From contig NZ_JAEOAH010000003.1 of assembly GCF_016612995.1 (NCBI RefSeq), positions 331,362 through 395,361 on the forward strand: a stretch of DNA of 64,000 nt, read 5' to 3'. Below, in pieces: positions 30,921-41,183 of this stretch (its first letter is position 1; each line of letters opens with the position of its first letter). The notes under the pieces were generated by a model. That model worked only from the letters and a program-made list of their open reading frames with translations, searched no databases and was not told where the DNA came from. This stretch comes from Viridibacillus soli. Its GTDB lineage: Bacteria > Bacillota > Bacilli > Bacillales_A > Planococcaceae. A program made the position numbers and the translations under genes.

Positions 30921-31429
30921 ATTTGTTACCTCCCTCAATAAAGTTCATTTACCTCTCGCATACTCTCGTTTTCTTATTATTTCATTATTACTCCATAGTT
31001 ATTGGGTTCATATTGAATATAAGTTTTTTTACATGCTTGGAGCCGTCCAAACTACCCAACTGATTAAATTTAGAAAATATAGATTTTAGGATTGAGATCC
31101 ATATATTCCCTCGAACTACGTATCCATTAGGGGTCTTTAGGTTAACACCAAAAATAATATGTTCTTTTATATACCTTACGATGAAGTTCTATCTAATTTA
31201 GGAGGGTTTGAAAACCATGAATTCGATTTTCAAAGATCCGAAGCTTTCCAAACTCAATGCCACGATCGGCCTAGACACGAGCTACATGTATGTCTTTGGC
31301 AACATCAATTTCAATAATTAATGTTGCTATTGTGATTTGTAAGATTTTTTGATTTTGAGTATAATGCTTGTTTTTTGTTCGAACCTCAAATTTCCTTTCT
31401 AACAGGAATACTCCTATGTTTAAATGATA
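30921..31429. other. Leader region of the large synthase with a short orphan frame
   Basis: About 500 bp between the malonyl transferase and the synthase. It holds the synthase ribosome site and, on the plus strand, a 34-codon frame (31217-31321, MNSIFKDPKLSKLNATIG...) behind AGGAGG. That frame's base composition is richer in G+C than its surroundings and it stops abruptly, so it looks like the cut 5' end of a transferred gene, perhaps a transposase. No family is assigned. No clear promoter for the synthase was seen, so co-transcription with the malonyl transferase is likely. Confidence 0.4.
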
Positions 31430-32644
31430 TTAAATTATTCCTAGATCCTTTTCAATTTGTTCAAAAATAGAAGAAACTTCGTCAAAAGGTACCTTTTTTG
31501 TCTTAAGCACAGTCCGTAACAGCGCAGTTATTTCATTTATCTCTTCCAACATTGGTTCACGGTCCTCTTCTTCTATTTTATTTTGAATAAACTGCATTTT
31601 TTTGTACAGTTTAATAACTCCCTCTACATATTCTTCTTCATTCCAATTTCGATTCCTTGTACAGACTACAGTAGCAATGCACTTATTAATTACCTCTGTA
31701 TTCTTTCCTGCCTCACACTTTTTTTCATAAAGTTCCATAAAATCAGTATGATCTTCTATCGCAAAAGCCTCGATTCCATTTCTTTTTTTCTGCCATAGAT
31801 GTTTTAAGATCATGTTAGGCCCCATTTCTATAACAGCATCAACATTTTGTTTTTCTAAATAACTCATCGTATCGTTCCACTTAACAGGCATCAACATTTG
31901 CTCCGCTAATATTGTAGACATATCATCCCCTTCATAAGGTAATGCTGTAACATTTGAAAGAATAGACCACTTTGGTTTATTGAACTTATATTGTTGTAGT
32001 TCTTTTTTAAATTGATTGGCTGCTAGTTTCATGTATGGACTGTGAAATGGTGCACTTACATTCAAATAAGAAACTTTGGCGCCTTTTTCCACTGCTTTCT
32101 TAACTACGATATCAACTGCGTCTTCCATTCCAGAAATGACATTTTGCAATGTTAGGTTATTGCAGGCGATAACAACAGGATTGTCTACATGAGAATATTG
32201 GCTACACAATTCTTTTAGCGAAATTTGTTCTAAGCCATTGATTGCTACCATAACACCTCGATTTGATCCTGCCGTGCCGGCCATTAATTCCCCTCTCTTT
32301 CTAACCATCTTTAGAGCATCAGAAAAAGTAATGGCCCCACTGCAAGTCAATGCAGAGAACTCCCCTAGGCTATGGCCAGCAGCATACTTCGGAATAATTC
32401 CGATTTCCTGCATATAAACCTTATAGTAAGCTACACTCACAGCTAATAAAGTAGGCTGTGTATTATTTGTTTTCGAAAGCTCTTCTAGTGAACCTTCAAA
32501 ACAAAGTTTCTTTAAGTCAAAACCTAATGTATCATTTGCCTCTTCAAAAACTGTTCTAACTGTATGGAATGAATCGTAATAATTCTTTCCCATCCCTAAG
32601 TATTGAGAGCCCTGTCCCGGAAATAGTAAGGCAATTTTTTTCAA
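31430..32644 (-). CDS. Malonyl-CoA acyltransferase, FenF/ItuD-like
   Basis: A 404-residue protein whose first 290 residues are a malonyl-CoA:ACP transacylase: FPGQGSQ at the N-terminus, GHSLGE with the catalytic Ser near residue 92, and the acyl-pocket stretch APFHSPYM. The remaining 110 residues are charged and helical, the same extension that makes FenF/ItuD about 400 residues. It would load malonate in trans onto the synthase, whose KS has no AT domain. It starts with TTG behind GGGAGGGTGG. A tetranucleotide repeat of 65 bp sits just upstream in the presumed leader. Order malonyl transferase then hybrid synthase is the same as in mycosubtilin and iturin operons. Confidence 0.9.
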   Translation of the reverse strand: MKKIALLFPGQGSQYLGMGKNYYDSFHTVRTVFEEANDTLGFDLKKLCFEGSLEELSKTNNTQPTLLAVSVAYYKVYMQEIGIIPKYAAGHSLGEFSALTCSGAITFSDALKMVRKRGELMAGTAGSNRGVMVAINGLEQISLKELCSQYSHVDNPVVIACNNLTLQNVISGMEDAVDIVVKKAVEKGAKVSYLNVSAPFHSPYMKLAANQFKKELQQYKFNKPKWSILSNVTALPYEGDDMSTILAEQMLMPVKWNDTMSYLEKQNVDAVIEMGPNMILKHLWQKKRNGIEAFAIEDHTDFMELYEKKCEAGKNTEVINKCIATVVCTRNRNWNEEEYVEGVIKLYKKMQFIQNKIEEEDREPMLEEINEITALLRTVLKTKKVPFDEVSSIFEQIEKDLGII

Positions 32645-32663
32645 GTTCCACCCTCCCAGTTAA

Positions 32664-32728
<65 letters not shown>

Positions 32729-32734
32729 TCTATA

Positions 32735-32740
32735 ATTATA
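32735..32740 (-). promoter_or_regulatory. Putative -10 box of the lipopeptide operon
   Basis: TATAAT on the minus strand, about 7 bp upstream of the tetranucleotide repeat and some 90 bp before the malonyl transferase start. No good TTGACA is found 16-18 bp upstream, which would fit an activator-dependent promoter, or the match may be chance. Confidence 0.4.
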
Positions 32741-33029
32741 TTGAGTAAAGAAAGACTAACTTAATTTCCCTATTTGTATGATAGCCTCACTTTGCTCTTT
32801 AACACCTTCATCTTCCTATTTCTAGATGTTACAAAGTACAATGTTTCAAATGCTAAGCCAATCCCAATAGTAATAAAGGGAAGAGTTTCTCAGGATTTAG
32901 ATGCAAAGTATGTTCCTTTTATCATGACGTTACTCTTTCAATTATAGAAGAGTACTAGCTTCATCTAGCTGTCTTCTACCTTTGCAATTTGTAGTTACGG
33001 TGAAGTGATGTATTTCAACAAATACTGGA

Positions 33030-33172
33030 ATCAACTCTGGATATAGACCAAATTCTAAAGCGAGTAAAGCTCTCTTCTTCAGTAGCAGCAATCAACTCAC
33101 CATTCTGAATAATACAACATGAGGAATCATGATAGTCAAATGAAATATCTACGACATTAATGTCATTTTTTA
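33030..33172 (-). pseudogene. NodU/CmcH-type carbamoyltransferase N-terminal fragment
   Basis: The minus-strand frame gives a short run containing DISFDYHDSS, then IIQNGELIAATEEESFTRF. This matches the start of NodU/CmcH O-carbamoyltransferases (usual form: GIS..HDSA, then DG.IVAA.EEERFTR). A stop follows within 20 residues and the remaining 500 or so residues are absent or unrecognisable. Carbamoyltransferases are tailoring enzymes in many antibiotic loci, so it may be a lost modification gene of this cluster. Assigned by motif only. Confidence 0.6.
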
Positions 33173-34399
33173 TTTACCATTTGAGAATTTTTAATACGCT
33201 GAATATCTTTTAAATCCACCGTCATCTCTCCTTTTTATTTATTCGCTTCAATTAAATCTTATTATTCTGAATAAAAATAAAATTAAAAATAAAGTATTAT
33301 TGTAAAAAAAAAACCTTACAATGAAATTGCAGCTGGCTTCTGTTTAAGTCCAATAATAAAGGATAACTATTATGGACAAGAGCACACCTCCTCCATCATC
33401 TAGTAAATCGGTATTGCTATCAAAATTCAAAACACTTTGAATAAGTTGCGAAGCATAAGCAACATAACTTATCTACAAAGACTTATCACGGAATAAAAAA
33501 TGAGGTTAGTATGGCTATTTCCGCTATTTCATGCTCCGATGTTATTTGTAAAATCTAGAGCATTCATTATAAAAATAAGCAAAATATGACCAAATCAACT
33601 TGAAGTTCGATAAAAAAGCCATATTTATGTTTGATCAGCATATTGAAGCAACGTTAATGGTTTTTATTTATTTTCTTTTAAAAAGACCATAAGTATCAAA
33701 TAGAGCTCGTAAAGCCATATTCAGTAGTTATTATGTTAAAATATTGAGTTTTTGCAATTTACTATCTCAAAATGCCATTTAACATTAAATGGTTTTTTAC
33801 CTAATCTTTTCACAGTATATTATATAATTTCCAAATATTCAACAAAAGATTGATTTTTTTTATCTATTTTTACATAATATTTACAATTAAGTGAAAGTCA
33901 TTAGCGTTGAACAAATAATCAGAGAAAAGTAAAGAGTTCGAACATGGAATAATCATTAATAATATCCCGAATTATATCTTAAAGGAGTTTAGTTTTATCC
34001 ATAATTTTACAATTTAGCATAACCAAGTCGCCTTCGCCCTTGTGATGGTCGATTGAGTTGTTTAAAAAGCTACCTTATAAAGGAAATGAAATTTTCCGCC
34101 CCATATTCACCTAAAGCTCAAGCATTTCAAGGATAATTCCTTAATAACTTACTTTTTTCTTCATCAGTAAATTCAAACATAAAATATGCTTACCTTCTCT
34201 AAGGTCTTGCATTTAATCAAAATCAATTATATTTATAATCTTTTGAAAGAACAATTCTCATTTTGCTTCTTAAACATGGTGTTTTCAGAATTAGAAGTTG
34301 AAAATTGCCGTTTTTAGGCAGACAACTCCCTTGATATTAATACTGTTTTTTAGCGTCAAATGAATGGGTTATTCTGTCTGTAGGTTTTGAATTCGACTA

Positions 34400-34762
34400 A
34401 GCACCTTCAAATATTCTTGATAGACGAAACTTGAAGATAATTTACAATATAGGAATCGTCCTAACTTTACTAATTTATTTACCTATAATTTTGGTAATCA
34501 TTGAATCTTCCATTAGCTAATCAGCAGCGTCATCTTCAAAATAGCTGGCAAATATTTGATCAGAATTTTTGAAGAAGCAAATCTCATTCTTAATTAAAAT
34601 AAGCCATTGAATCTTTCAAGTTTAAGTGTTGAGTCAATGTCTTTGAGAAACCAATTTTCTCATCGATCTCTCTAGAAATATATCCAAGGACAGAGAATCT
34701 CTCTCATTAGATAATTTAATTCGACGATTGAAATTAAGCATTAATTGAGGTAAAGTGGCCAT
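34400..34762 (-). pseudogene. IS1380-family transposase relic
   Basis: Starting at ATG 34762, minus, the frame reads MATLPQLMLNFNRRIKLSN, a beginning typical of IS1380 transposases. After a stop, another frame carries SYFEDDAAD and SMITKIIG, which match the next conserved block of the family. At least two stops and a frameshift show it is dead. Insertion of this element may have caused loss of genes between the malonyl transferase and the thioesterase. Confidence 0.65.
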
Positions 34763-34959
34763 TATGAGAATTCTTTCTGGTGGTTATTTCGTCGTTGCTT
34801 TAACCTCAATAGAAATGGATTCTTTTTTCATTTATTTAATGCATTAAATATTAACGGGAAAACTGATTAGATAGGTGGTATTAGCCTATTTCAGAAAACC
34901 TGTGCATAATTAAGGTTATCTTCATTTATTGTAAATCTAAACAGAAAGGATAGAGAAAA

Positions 34960-35697
34960 TTGAATAAAATAAAACTATTTTGTATTCCATATGCAGGAGG
35001 ATCTGCAGTAGTCTATTCAAAGTGGAAAAAGCTACTTAATTCTTTAATTGAGCTAAAGGAAGTTGAATTGCCTGGGAGAGGTTATAGAATAGAAGAATCT
35101 CTTTTAGATAATATGAATGAGATGGTTGAGAATATTTTCAGGGAAATTAAGGATGAAATTAAACCACCTTATGTTTTATTTGGCCATAGTATGGGTGCTC
35201 TTATTGCGTATGAACTTTTTAAAAAAATAAAGAAGGAAGGATATCCAGCTCCTGTTCATATGTTTATTTCAGGTAAAAAAGGTCCCCAGGTCGAACTTGA
35301 AAATTCAAAATGTTACAACTTGCCTGAACATGAATTTATAGAACACATTTTAAAATACAATGTGGCAAATGAAGAAATATTCAGAAATAGAGAATTAGCC
35401 TCCTTGTTTATTCCTATTTTAAAAGCAGATTTTAAAATTGTAGAAACGTATAAATTTAACAATACGGATTATCAACTAACATGCGATATTTCAGTATTTG
35501 GAGGATCTGAGGATAGTACAGTTGAATGGGAGGATTTATTACGATGGCAAGAAATCACAAGAAATAAATGTAGTTTCTATCCATTCAAAGGTGGGCATTT
35601 TTTTATAAATGAACATAAAGAGGAAGTTGTTAATCAAATTAATAAGGTGGTTAAAAATATTTCAAAAAATATAGAACGATTTGGTATGAATGTATAA
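34960..35697 (+). CDS. Type II thioesterase of the NRPS locus
   Basis: A 245-residue GrsT/SrfAD-like alpha/beta hydrolase. It opens LFCIPYAGGSA, has the nucleophile in FGHSMGA, the acid region near FGGSEDSTV and the His in GGHFF. These enzymes remove misloaded acyl groups from PCP and ACP domains and keep the assembly line running; they do not normally release the product. It starts with TTG behind AAAGGA. It is on the opposite strand from the synthetases, 75 bp before the phosphopantetheinyl transferase and probably co-transcribed with it. Confidence 0.9.
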   Translation: MNKIKLFCIPYAGGSAVVYSKWKKLLNSLIELKEVELPGRGYRIEESLLDNMNEMVENIFREIKDEIKPPYVLFGHSMGALIAYELFKKIKKEGYPAPVHMFISGKKGPQVELENSKCYNLPEHEFIEHILKYNVANEEIFRNRELASLFIPILKADFKIVETYKFNNTDYQLTCDISVFGGSEDSTVEWEDLLRWQEITRNKCSFYPFKGGHFFINEHKEEVVNQINKVVKNISKNIERFGMNV

Positions 35698-35773
35698 ATA
35701 ACTGGGTAAATCCCGAGTAGAGTTAGTATACACATATTGCCTCTCGTCATACAAATAAAAGGTTTGGTGTAAG

Positions 35774-36489
35774 ATGATAGAAATATTCGCTGTTAACATC
35801 TTTAATACATTTAATTTTTCAACATATGAACAATTATTGAAAATCTTACCGTTAAAAAAGCGGAATAAGCTAAAAAAATTCAATATATTCGAAGATTCTA
35901 TGAGAGGCCTTGTTGCGGGGATATTAATACGCAATATTATTAAACAAAAAAAAATCAGGAATAATAACCAATTTGAATTTACAACTAATACTTATGGAAA
36001 AACTTTTTTATCTGATGTACAAAATTTTAAATTTAATTTAAGCCATTCTGAAGATTGGGTCGTATGTGCAATCGATGGAAATCAAATTGGTATTGACGTT
36101 GAAATGGAAAAGTTAATTGATCCACAAATTGCACACCAATTCTTCACTAAAAAGGAATGCGATTACATTTTCTCATTAGTTGATTATCAAGTGCCAAGAT
36201 TTTTTGAAATATGGACTTTAAAAGAAAGCTATATCAAAGCTGTAGGACTTGGTCTATCGCTACCTCTAAATTCTTTTTCGATTATCTTGGATACTAATGA
36301 GAATACCCATATGATTGAATCAGAATCTCATGACACGTCCTTTTACTTTAAAACTAATTGATAGATCCCCGCTATAAGTTAGCAGTTTGTGCACGGCATG
36401 ATAATTTTCCTACTGATATAAAACACATTAATTTAAAGGATTTGGTGAAGGAGGCTATAAATGTTGATAGCTCACTTATTGTTGAATAA
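35774..36489 (+). pseudogene. Sfp-type 4'-phosphopantetheinyl transferase, frameshifted near the C-terminus
   Basis: The first frame runs 195 residues to a TGA at 36359-36361 and holds all catalytic motifs: FNLSHSEDW, GIDVE and EIWTLKESYIKA. The -1 shifted frame from 36358 continues with LIDPRYKLAVCARHDNFPTD and ends at TAA 36487-36489, exactly the C-terminus expected of Sfp (form: DPRYKMAVCA). One missing base near 36351-36358 explains the break. Full length would be about 238 residues. Sfp enzymes attach the CoA arm to PCP and ACP domains, so a true mutation could reduce or abolish synthesis unless another enzyme substitutes. A sequencing error or a functional truncated form remains possible. 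Confidence 0.85.
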
Positions 36490-36781
36490 ATCAGTGGTAT
36501 TACACATAATCACAAAAAGCAATCGTTATTCTTTATAGAATACTGAATATATATAATGATAGAACACAATTATATCAAGGTTTTATAAAATTTAAAAATG
36601 CCTTTGAATAATAAACCAAAAGTTCTTTCCAAAATTCTGACCAATGAAAAAACGTACATAATTTCAATTACGAGTACCTTGAAGATTTTAGAGACATTCA
36701 TAAAAATTGCTTGATAGATGTCTCTAAAACTCTTTGAAACAAAGTACTCTACTTGTCTTTTCTATCGCTCCATCAATCAAC
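36490..36781. other. Spacer with a 12-bp inverted repeat
   Basis: No gene seen. TTTTAGAGACAT (36686-36697) is repeated inverted at 36718-36729 with a 20-bp loop. There is no clean T tract on either strand, so it may be a weak terminator between the converging phosphopantetheinyl transferase and VWA genes or a mobile-element end. Confidence 0.5.
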
Positions 36782-38680
36782 TCACCCAGACTGAATAACA
36801 AGCCCAATCATCTTCCTCAACAACCTCAATGTCACATCCGTAAATTTCTCCACGCTATCCGCCGCAACGGATTGCGGTCCATAAATCATTCGGAATAACT
36901 GCAGCTGCTCCTCTGTAGGCATATCTGTATTCAAGAATAAATGCATGACATGAATACCCTTCTTCTCTGCTTCCATCACCGCTTCCGCTGTATCGACAAT
37001 GCCGTTTTGAGCATAACCAAAGGCAGAGGGTTCCCCGTCTGAAAATACAAGTAAAAAACGATGCTTTTCATCGCGTGCTGCTAGACGTTTTATCAGCCAG
37101 CGAATCGCAAAGCCATCGCGATTATCTTCATGCGCTTCTAACGCCATGATAGCAGATCCACTATCCTTTGCCCCGTCTTCTAATTTATGCACCCATTCAA
37201 ATGTGTTGGGTTGTTTTTCTTCTGACGCTTCGTAAGCATCTTCATAAAACGAAACGATTTCATGTGTGATGCCCATTTTGCGTAACACATCATGAAAAAG
37301 TAAAACAGCTTGCTTTGTTTCGTCCATTTTATCAATCATCGAGGCAGAGCCATCTACTAATAAACCAAACACGGCATCTAAAGGTTTTGCGGGCGCATTT
37401 TTCTTATAAAAAGGCTTCGGTCTTTCATCGATTAAAAAGGTCGTTAGCTTGGAGGAAAGTCGACCTTTTGTTAAATGGTCTCGTCTTGCAATTTCTTTTT
37501 GAGCCATACGTTTTCTGAATTCAGCCATTAATGCCTTCACATAGGGCTCTTGGGCAGTCCGCCAAAAGACTAATTCATCCATTGATTCCCGTTCTCGAAC
37601 CGTTTCAATGCGCCTCTCTTCATAGACGACATTGCGATGTTCTTCACCAAAGTATTTCCCTGCTCGCTTTTTCTCAGGCGGCAATTTTTTTACTTCGTCA
37701 GAATCATCTTGTTGTACAGAATCCTTTTGATCTTGTGCGCCGCCAATACCAACTTCGGAAATTTCGGCACCTTCGCGTCCTTCTTCTGCTTCAGTTGACA
37801 TTGCTTTGCCTTCGTTACCATGCTCTAATTCATAGCGCATATGGACGCCCTCATCAGACTGCGATTCCCTATGCCATGTACGGAACAGCTCTTCAATCGT
37901 TTCTTTTGCCTCGTCTTTGTCACCTTGTTCTTGCTCCGTAACACCTTTATGTTCATTAAACTTCGCTGCTTCTACCAAAGAATCCATGACAGCGTAGTAA
38001 GTATGCATTAAATCCTTATCTAAATGCTCCACAATCATAGTCATCATACGGTAAACTAACGTAATACTATCTTCAGTAGAACGGACATCATAAAGCGACT
38101 GCCAAGGATATAGTAATTGATCAAAAAAGGCTGGCATACTTGATGTATCTAATTGCATAGAGCCTTCATGTGCCATGACAAATAAATAATTTAAAGTAGC
38201 ATCTGCTAAAAAGCCCTTCTGTAAATTCACTTGAAGTTGTTGCTTATGATAATCCACATATACTTGACGTCTTATTTGAAACGCCTCAGCCGTACCTGGA
38301 CGCCCCTTCTCAACTGCATCCATTAATCGGAACTCCTCCGCCATCAACACAAGTTGCTCAAACAAATGTGCATAAGCCTCCCCTTGCAATTCCTCAAGTA
38401 ATTCTAAAAATGGCTGCACTGAAAAATAACGCCAAAATCCTGCCGCTAGTAAATAAATATCTGAAAGCCGACCAGCATGCATAATCTCTTTTTCACGATG
38501 TCGCCAGAAGACGCTCATAGATAGTGCCTGCTCCTTGGGTCGTAATTCCAACACTTGTCTTTCTGTTAAAGATAAATAGGGGGCATGAGATAATGCTCGC
38601 GTTAATTGCTCATAATGAAGCATTTGACGTGCATTAATCTGTTCATTATTAAATTGAATAAAGCGATTCATTTGTGACAT
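36782..38680 (-). CDS. VWA-domain protein paired with a MoxR ATPase
   Basis: A 632-residue protein with a helical N-terminal half, a highly charged linker near residues 250-350 and a C-terminal von Willebrand A domain. The metal-site motif reads DGSASM near residue 440, with VFSDGEPS further on. This is the layout of the NorD/CoxE/ViaA-type partners of MoxR ATPases, which together act as chaperones inserting cofactors or remodelling protein complexes. It begins 10 bp after the ATPase stop and must be co-transcribed with it. The client is unknown. No neighbouring metalloenzyme points to one. Confidence 0.82.
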   Translation of the reverse strand: MSQMNRFIQFNNEQINARQMLHYEQLTRALSHAPYLSLTERQVLELRPKEQALSMSVFWRHREKEIMHAGRLSDIYLLAAGFWRYFSVQPFLELLEELQGEAYAHLFEQLVLMAEEFRLMDAVEKGRPGTAEAFQIRRQVYVDYHKQQLQVNLQKGFLADATLNYLFVMAHEGSMQLDTSSMPAFFDQLLYPWQSLYDVRSTEDSITLVYRMMTMIVEHLDKDLMHTYYAVMDSLVEAAKFNEHKGVTEQEQGDKDEAKETIEELFRTWHRESQSDEGVHMRYELEHGNEGKAMSTEAEEGREGAEISEVGIGGAQDQKDSVQQDDSDEVKKLPPEKKRAGKYFGEEHRNVVYEERRIETVRERESMDELVFWRTAQEPYVKALMAEFRKRMAQKEIARRDHLTKGRLSSKLTTFLIDERPKPFYKKNAPAKPLDAVFGLLVDGSASMIDKMDETKQAVLLFHDVLRKMGITHEIVSFYEDAYEASEEKQPNTFEWVHKLEDGAKDSGSAIMALEAHEDNRDGFAIRWLIKRLAARDEKHRFLLVFSDGEPSAFGYAQNGIVDTAEAVMEAEKKGIHVMHLFLNTDMPTEEQLQLFRMIYGPQSVAADSVEKFTDVTLRLLRKMIGLVIQSG

Positions 38681-38690
38681 GCAATCAACC

Positions 38691-39554
38691 TCACTTCACC
38701 CACGTTTTAGCTAACTCCATTACAAGCTCACGTTCACCAACATCGTCTAACTTTTCCGCAATAGCATAGCGAATCGCACGAATTGGTTCAATATATTGTG
38801 CAAGTTCAGTCGCATCTAATAAACTTCGAATCGAAGCAGCTTCTTCACTGAGCAAACCATGCTGCACTTGTAATTTTAAATCTTCTGCTAAGTTATACAT
38901 TAATTCCTTTAAGGCATGTGGTGCATCTGGGAAAGCCTGCTCCCATAAACCCCGTAGCTGTTCTCCGGCTAGATAAGGAATACTATACGAAATAAATCGG
39001 TTTTTCAACGCCTCATTCATGGGTGCTGTACCAATATAGCCTTCATTAATTGCAGATAGGACATTAAAATGCGGATGCGCTTGAATGACTTCTCCTGTAA
39101 AAGGATTTGTTAACATACGTCGATAGTCCAGCACACTATGTAAAATCGGCAATGTCTCTGCTTTTGCCATATTAATCTCATCAATATATAGTAAGTGTCC
39201 CTCTTTCATCGCCTTCACAACTGGACCTTCCACAAACTCAATGACCGTTTCACCGTCTTTTTGTACAATTGTCTTAAAGCCAAGTAAACTCTCTGCATCT
39301 AGATCAACCGAGCAATTGATACTGTGCATCGGTTGTCGGAAATAAGCAGACACCGATTCCGCAAGTTTTGTTTTCCCAGAACCCGCTGGCCCCTTCAATA
39401 GCACAGGTTTTTGCAAAGAAATGCTTAGTAACACATCTTCCCAAAGCGTTGGATCGGGCGAAATATAACCACCCTTCCCTACTAGTAAAGAATCTTCCTC
39501 GCTATATATTCGAGCAAATCGCTCAACTTTTAACTTTTCAATAAATGTATGCAT
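38691..39554 (-). CDS. MoxR-family AAA+ ATPase
   Basis: 287 residues with Walker A GPAGSGKT near residue 57, Walker B LLYIDEIN and sensor 1 SAINEG. The match is to MoxR/NorQ-type AAA+ proteins of about 280-330 residues. It would hydrolyse ATP to remodel a target with the VWA protein encoded directly downstream. The two form a two-gene minus-strand unit with no other obvious partner. Confidence 0.87.
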   Translation of the reverse strand: MHTFIEKLKVERFARIYSEEDSLLVGKGGYISPDPTLWEDVLLSISLQKPVLLKGPAGSGKTKLAESVSAYFRQPMHSINCSVDLDAESLLGFKTIVQKDGETVIEFVEGPVVKAMKEGHLLYIDEINMAKAETLPILHSVLDYRRMLTNPFTGEVIQAHPHFNVLSAINEGYIGTAPMNEALKNRFISYSIPYLAGEQLRGLWEQAFPDAPHALKELMYNLAEDLKLQVQHGLLSEEAASIRSLLDATELAQYIEPIRAIRYAIAEKLDDVGERELVMELAKTWVK

Positions 39555-39591
39555 GAAATAATCTCCCTTGTTGAACTTACATATTATAAAA

Positions 39592-39625
39592 AAACGGCTT
39601 TCGCTTTATTGAGCGGAAGCCGTTT
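39592..39625 (-). terminator. Rho-independent terminator
   Basis: AAACGGCTT (39592-39600) and AAGCCGTTT (39617-39625) form a strong stem extended by TCGCT/AGCG. On the minus strand it is followed by seven T. It ends the small gene at 39641-39838 and shields the MoxR/VWA pair. Confidence 0.9.
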
Positions 39626-39640
39626 ACTTTTTGAAGCTAC

Positions 39641-39838
39641 TTATTCGAAGTATTCTTTGTAAAAGCCACCAATATGACCTGAATTATCGATTACAAAAAT
39701 GAATTCTTCCGTTTCATTTTTCACTTCATATTCTTTCCCAACTGTTAGCACATTTGATACAAGATATTTTTTTGCATCTGTTTGTTTACAAGTAACTGTT
39801 TTAATTGTTGGTGCGTCTTTCCATTTTAAATGTAACAT
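39641..39838 (-). CDS. Small conserved protein, DUF6501-like
   Basis: 65 residues, soluble, with a beta-rich pattern ending GGFYKEYFE. Small proteins with this ending and length are conserved across Bacillales under DUF6501; function is unknown. It has its own terminator and upstream AGAGGTTG, so it is probably a single-gene unit. Family assignment is from memory of the pattern. Confidence 0.7.
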   Translation of the reverse strand: MLHLKWKDAPTIKTVTCKQTDAKKYLVSNVLTVGKEYEVKNETEEFIFVIDNSGHIGGFYKEYFE

Positions 39839-40050
39839 ATAAAAACAACCTCTCTTATAAGAAAATTCTTGATGAAAACGTAAATAGATTACATTCTCCT
39901 ATTTTAAACGATTTTCAATGGATTGTGCGAGAAAAGAGCATAATTTTTTATGAAAATTAGTTCGAATAACTGATTTGGAGCGATTTTCAATGGATTTATG
40001 GTATGCTGATGCTATAAATAATTGGTTTTTTAACACTTGGAGGTGCCCAC

Positions 40051-40146
40051 ATGTCCTTTGGTAGCTTACCAGGGTGGTTTTTCGTCATCGTATTTGCCTT
40101 CTTTATTATTTTCTTTATCTATTCGGAATGGACTACAAGAAAATAA
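40051..40146 (+). CDS. Single-span small membrane protein, 31 residues
   Basis: ATG at 40051 with GGAGGTG 8 nt upstream opens a 31-codon frame (MSFGSLPGWFF...) with one hydrophobic stretch rich in Phe and Ile, then EWTTRK and a double stop. A strong terminator follows 8 bp later. The ribosome site, terminator and composition make it a real gene despite its size. No family is recognised. Confidence 0.75.
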   Translation: MSFGSLPGWFFVIVFAFFIIFFIYSEWTTRK

Positions 40147-40153
40147 TAACAGG

Positions 40154-40188
40154 AGCCATATGAAAACAATTTCCATATGGCTTTTTTC
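40154..40188 (+). terminator. Rho-independent terminator of the 31-residue gene
   Basis: AGCCATATG (40154-40162) pairs with CATATGGCT (40174-40182), followed by TTTTTT. It is placed directly after the small membrane protein. Confidence 0.88.
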
Positions 40189-40829
40189 TTATTGAGCCGA
40201 TTTTGATCTTTTTATATAGACTATCGAGCTTTATAAAATAACAACGAAATCACACAATACTGCTGTAACAGTTGAAAATCCTTAAACAATAAAAAAGAAG
40301 CGAGTTAGCCTAATTTAATAAGGCAACATAAAATAACTTCGAATAGGGTATGTATATAATCGAAGGTGTTTTTGCATGGGTATATTCATCAGTAATAAGT
40401 GGGTAGTCGTAAAGGAAAAATTAGCTGGGGAACTAACAACGAAGGAAATTATGCAGAAGTACGGTTTCCTGTTTCTTCGTAACCTTTAAAAACACACCTA
40501 ATTTTTCCATGTTTTCAAATATAAAAGGTGTTGAGTTAATTTTGACAGAATCTTAGTCTACTTCATCAAAATCATACTTTTCGCTTAATTTATTAAGCTC
40601 ATCATCAAAACTTGTAGAAGCAATTGCGTTTTCTGCATATGCTATTTCAAATATTAAGTGAAACATAAGTGTAAAAATACTCTTTTTTATTGTATGACAA
40701 CTCCCCCTGTTTTTCGGTATACATCCATATACTTAACAGTAAATTAATAATATGTAAATCACTTTGCGTTATCTTATATCAATTCAATGATTTTATTATT
40801 AATCACTTTATAAGGAGAGAAATAAATAC

Positions 40830-41069
40830 ATGAGCCGAAACATAAAAATTGCGATTAGTTTTGGAATAGCGTTTGTATTAGGACTGCCGTTTAAATGGAT
40901 TTTTTATAAGTCAGAGGTTGCGGGTATTAACATTTTTAAAATTTTTGATTATGGTATTAGTAACTTATTCTTTGCCTTTTCAACATTAGCAGTAAACACT
41001 CTTATTATATTTGGAATTATAAGATTAATCGAGAAAGTATGGAATTCAATTTCTGTTAAACCAAATTAA
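40830..41069 (+). CDS. Small two-helix membrane protein
   Basis: 79 residues with two hydrophobic helices (about 8-25 and 45-70) and AAGGAGAG upstream of the ATG. No family recognised. It sits between two IS3 orfA remnants, so it may be passenger DNA. It could be an immunity or accessory membrane protein, but nothing in the sequence says which. Confidence 0.6.
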   Translation: MSRNIKIAISFGIAFVLGLPFKWIFYKSEVAGINIFKIFDYGISNLFFAFSTLAVNTLIIFGIIRLIEKVWNSISVKPN

Positions 41070-41183
41070 TCATTAATATAAAACCGCTGTAAGCTGCTCT
41101 GCTTATCTGGGCTACCCCCAATTTAATAAGACAACATAGAACACCTTCGAATAGGGTATTTAAATAATCGAGGGTGTTTTTGC

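Larger units (their letters stand above)
32745..34959. other. Relic-filled region without intact genes
   Basis: 2.2 kb with no credible open frame on either strand. Two recognisable broken genes lie within it (carbamoyltransferase near 33030-33172 and IS1380 transposase near 34400-34762, both minus strand). The rest is AT-rich and crossed by stops in all frames. The plus-strand thioesterase promoter must lie at its right end, but no clear boxes were identified. Confidence 0.6.
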
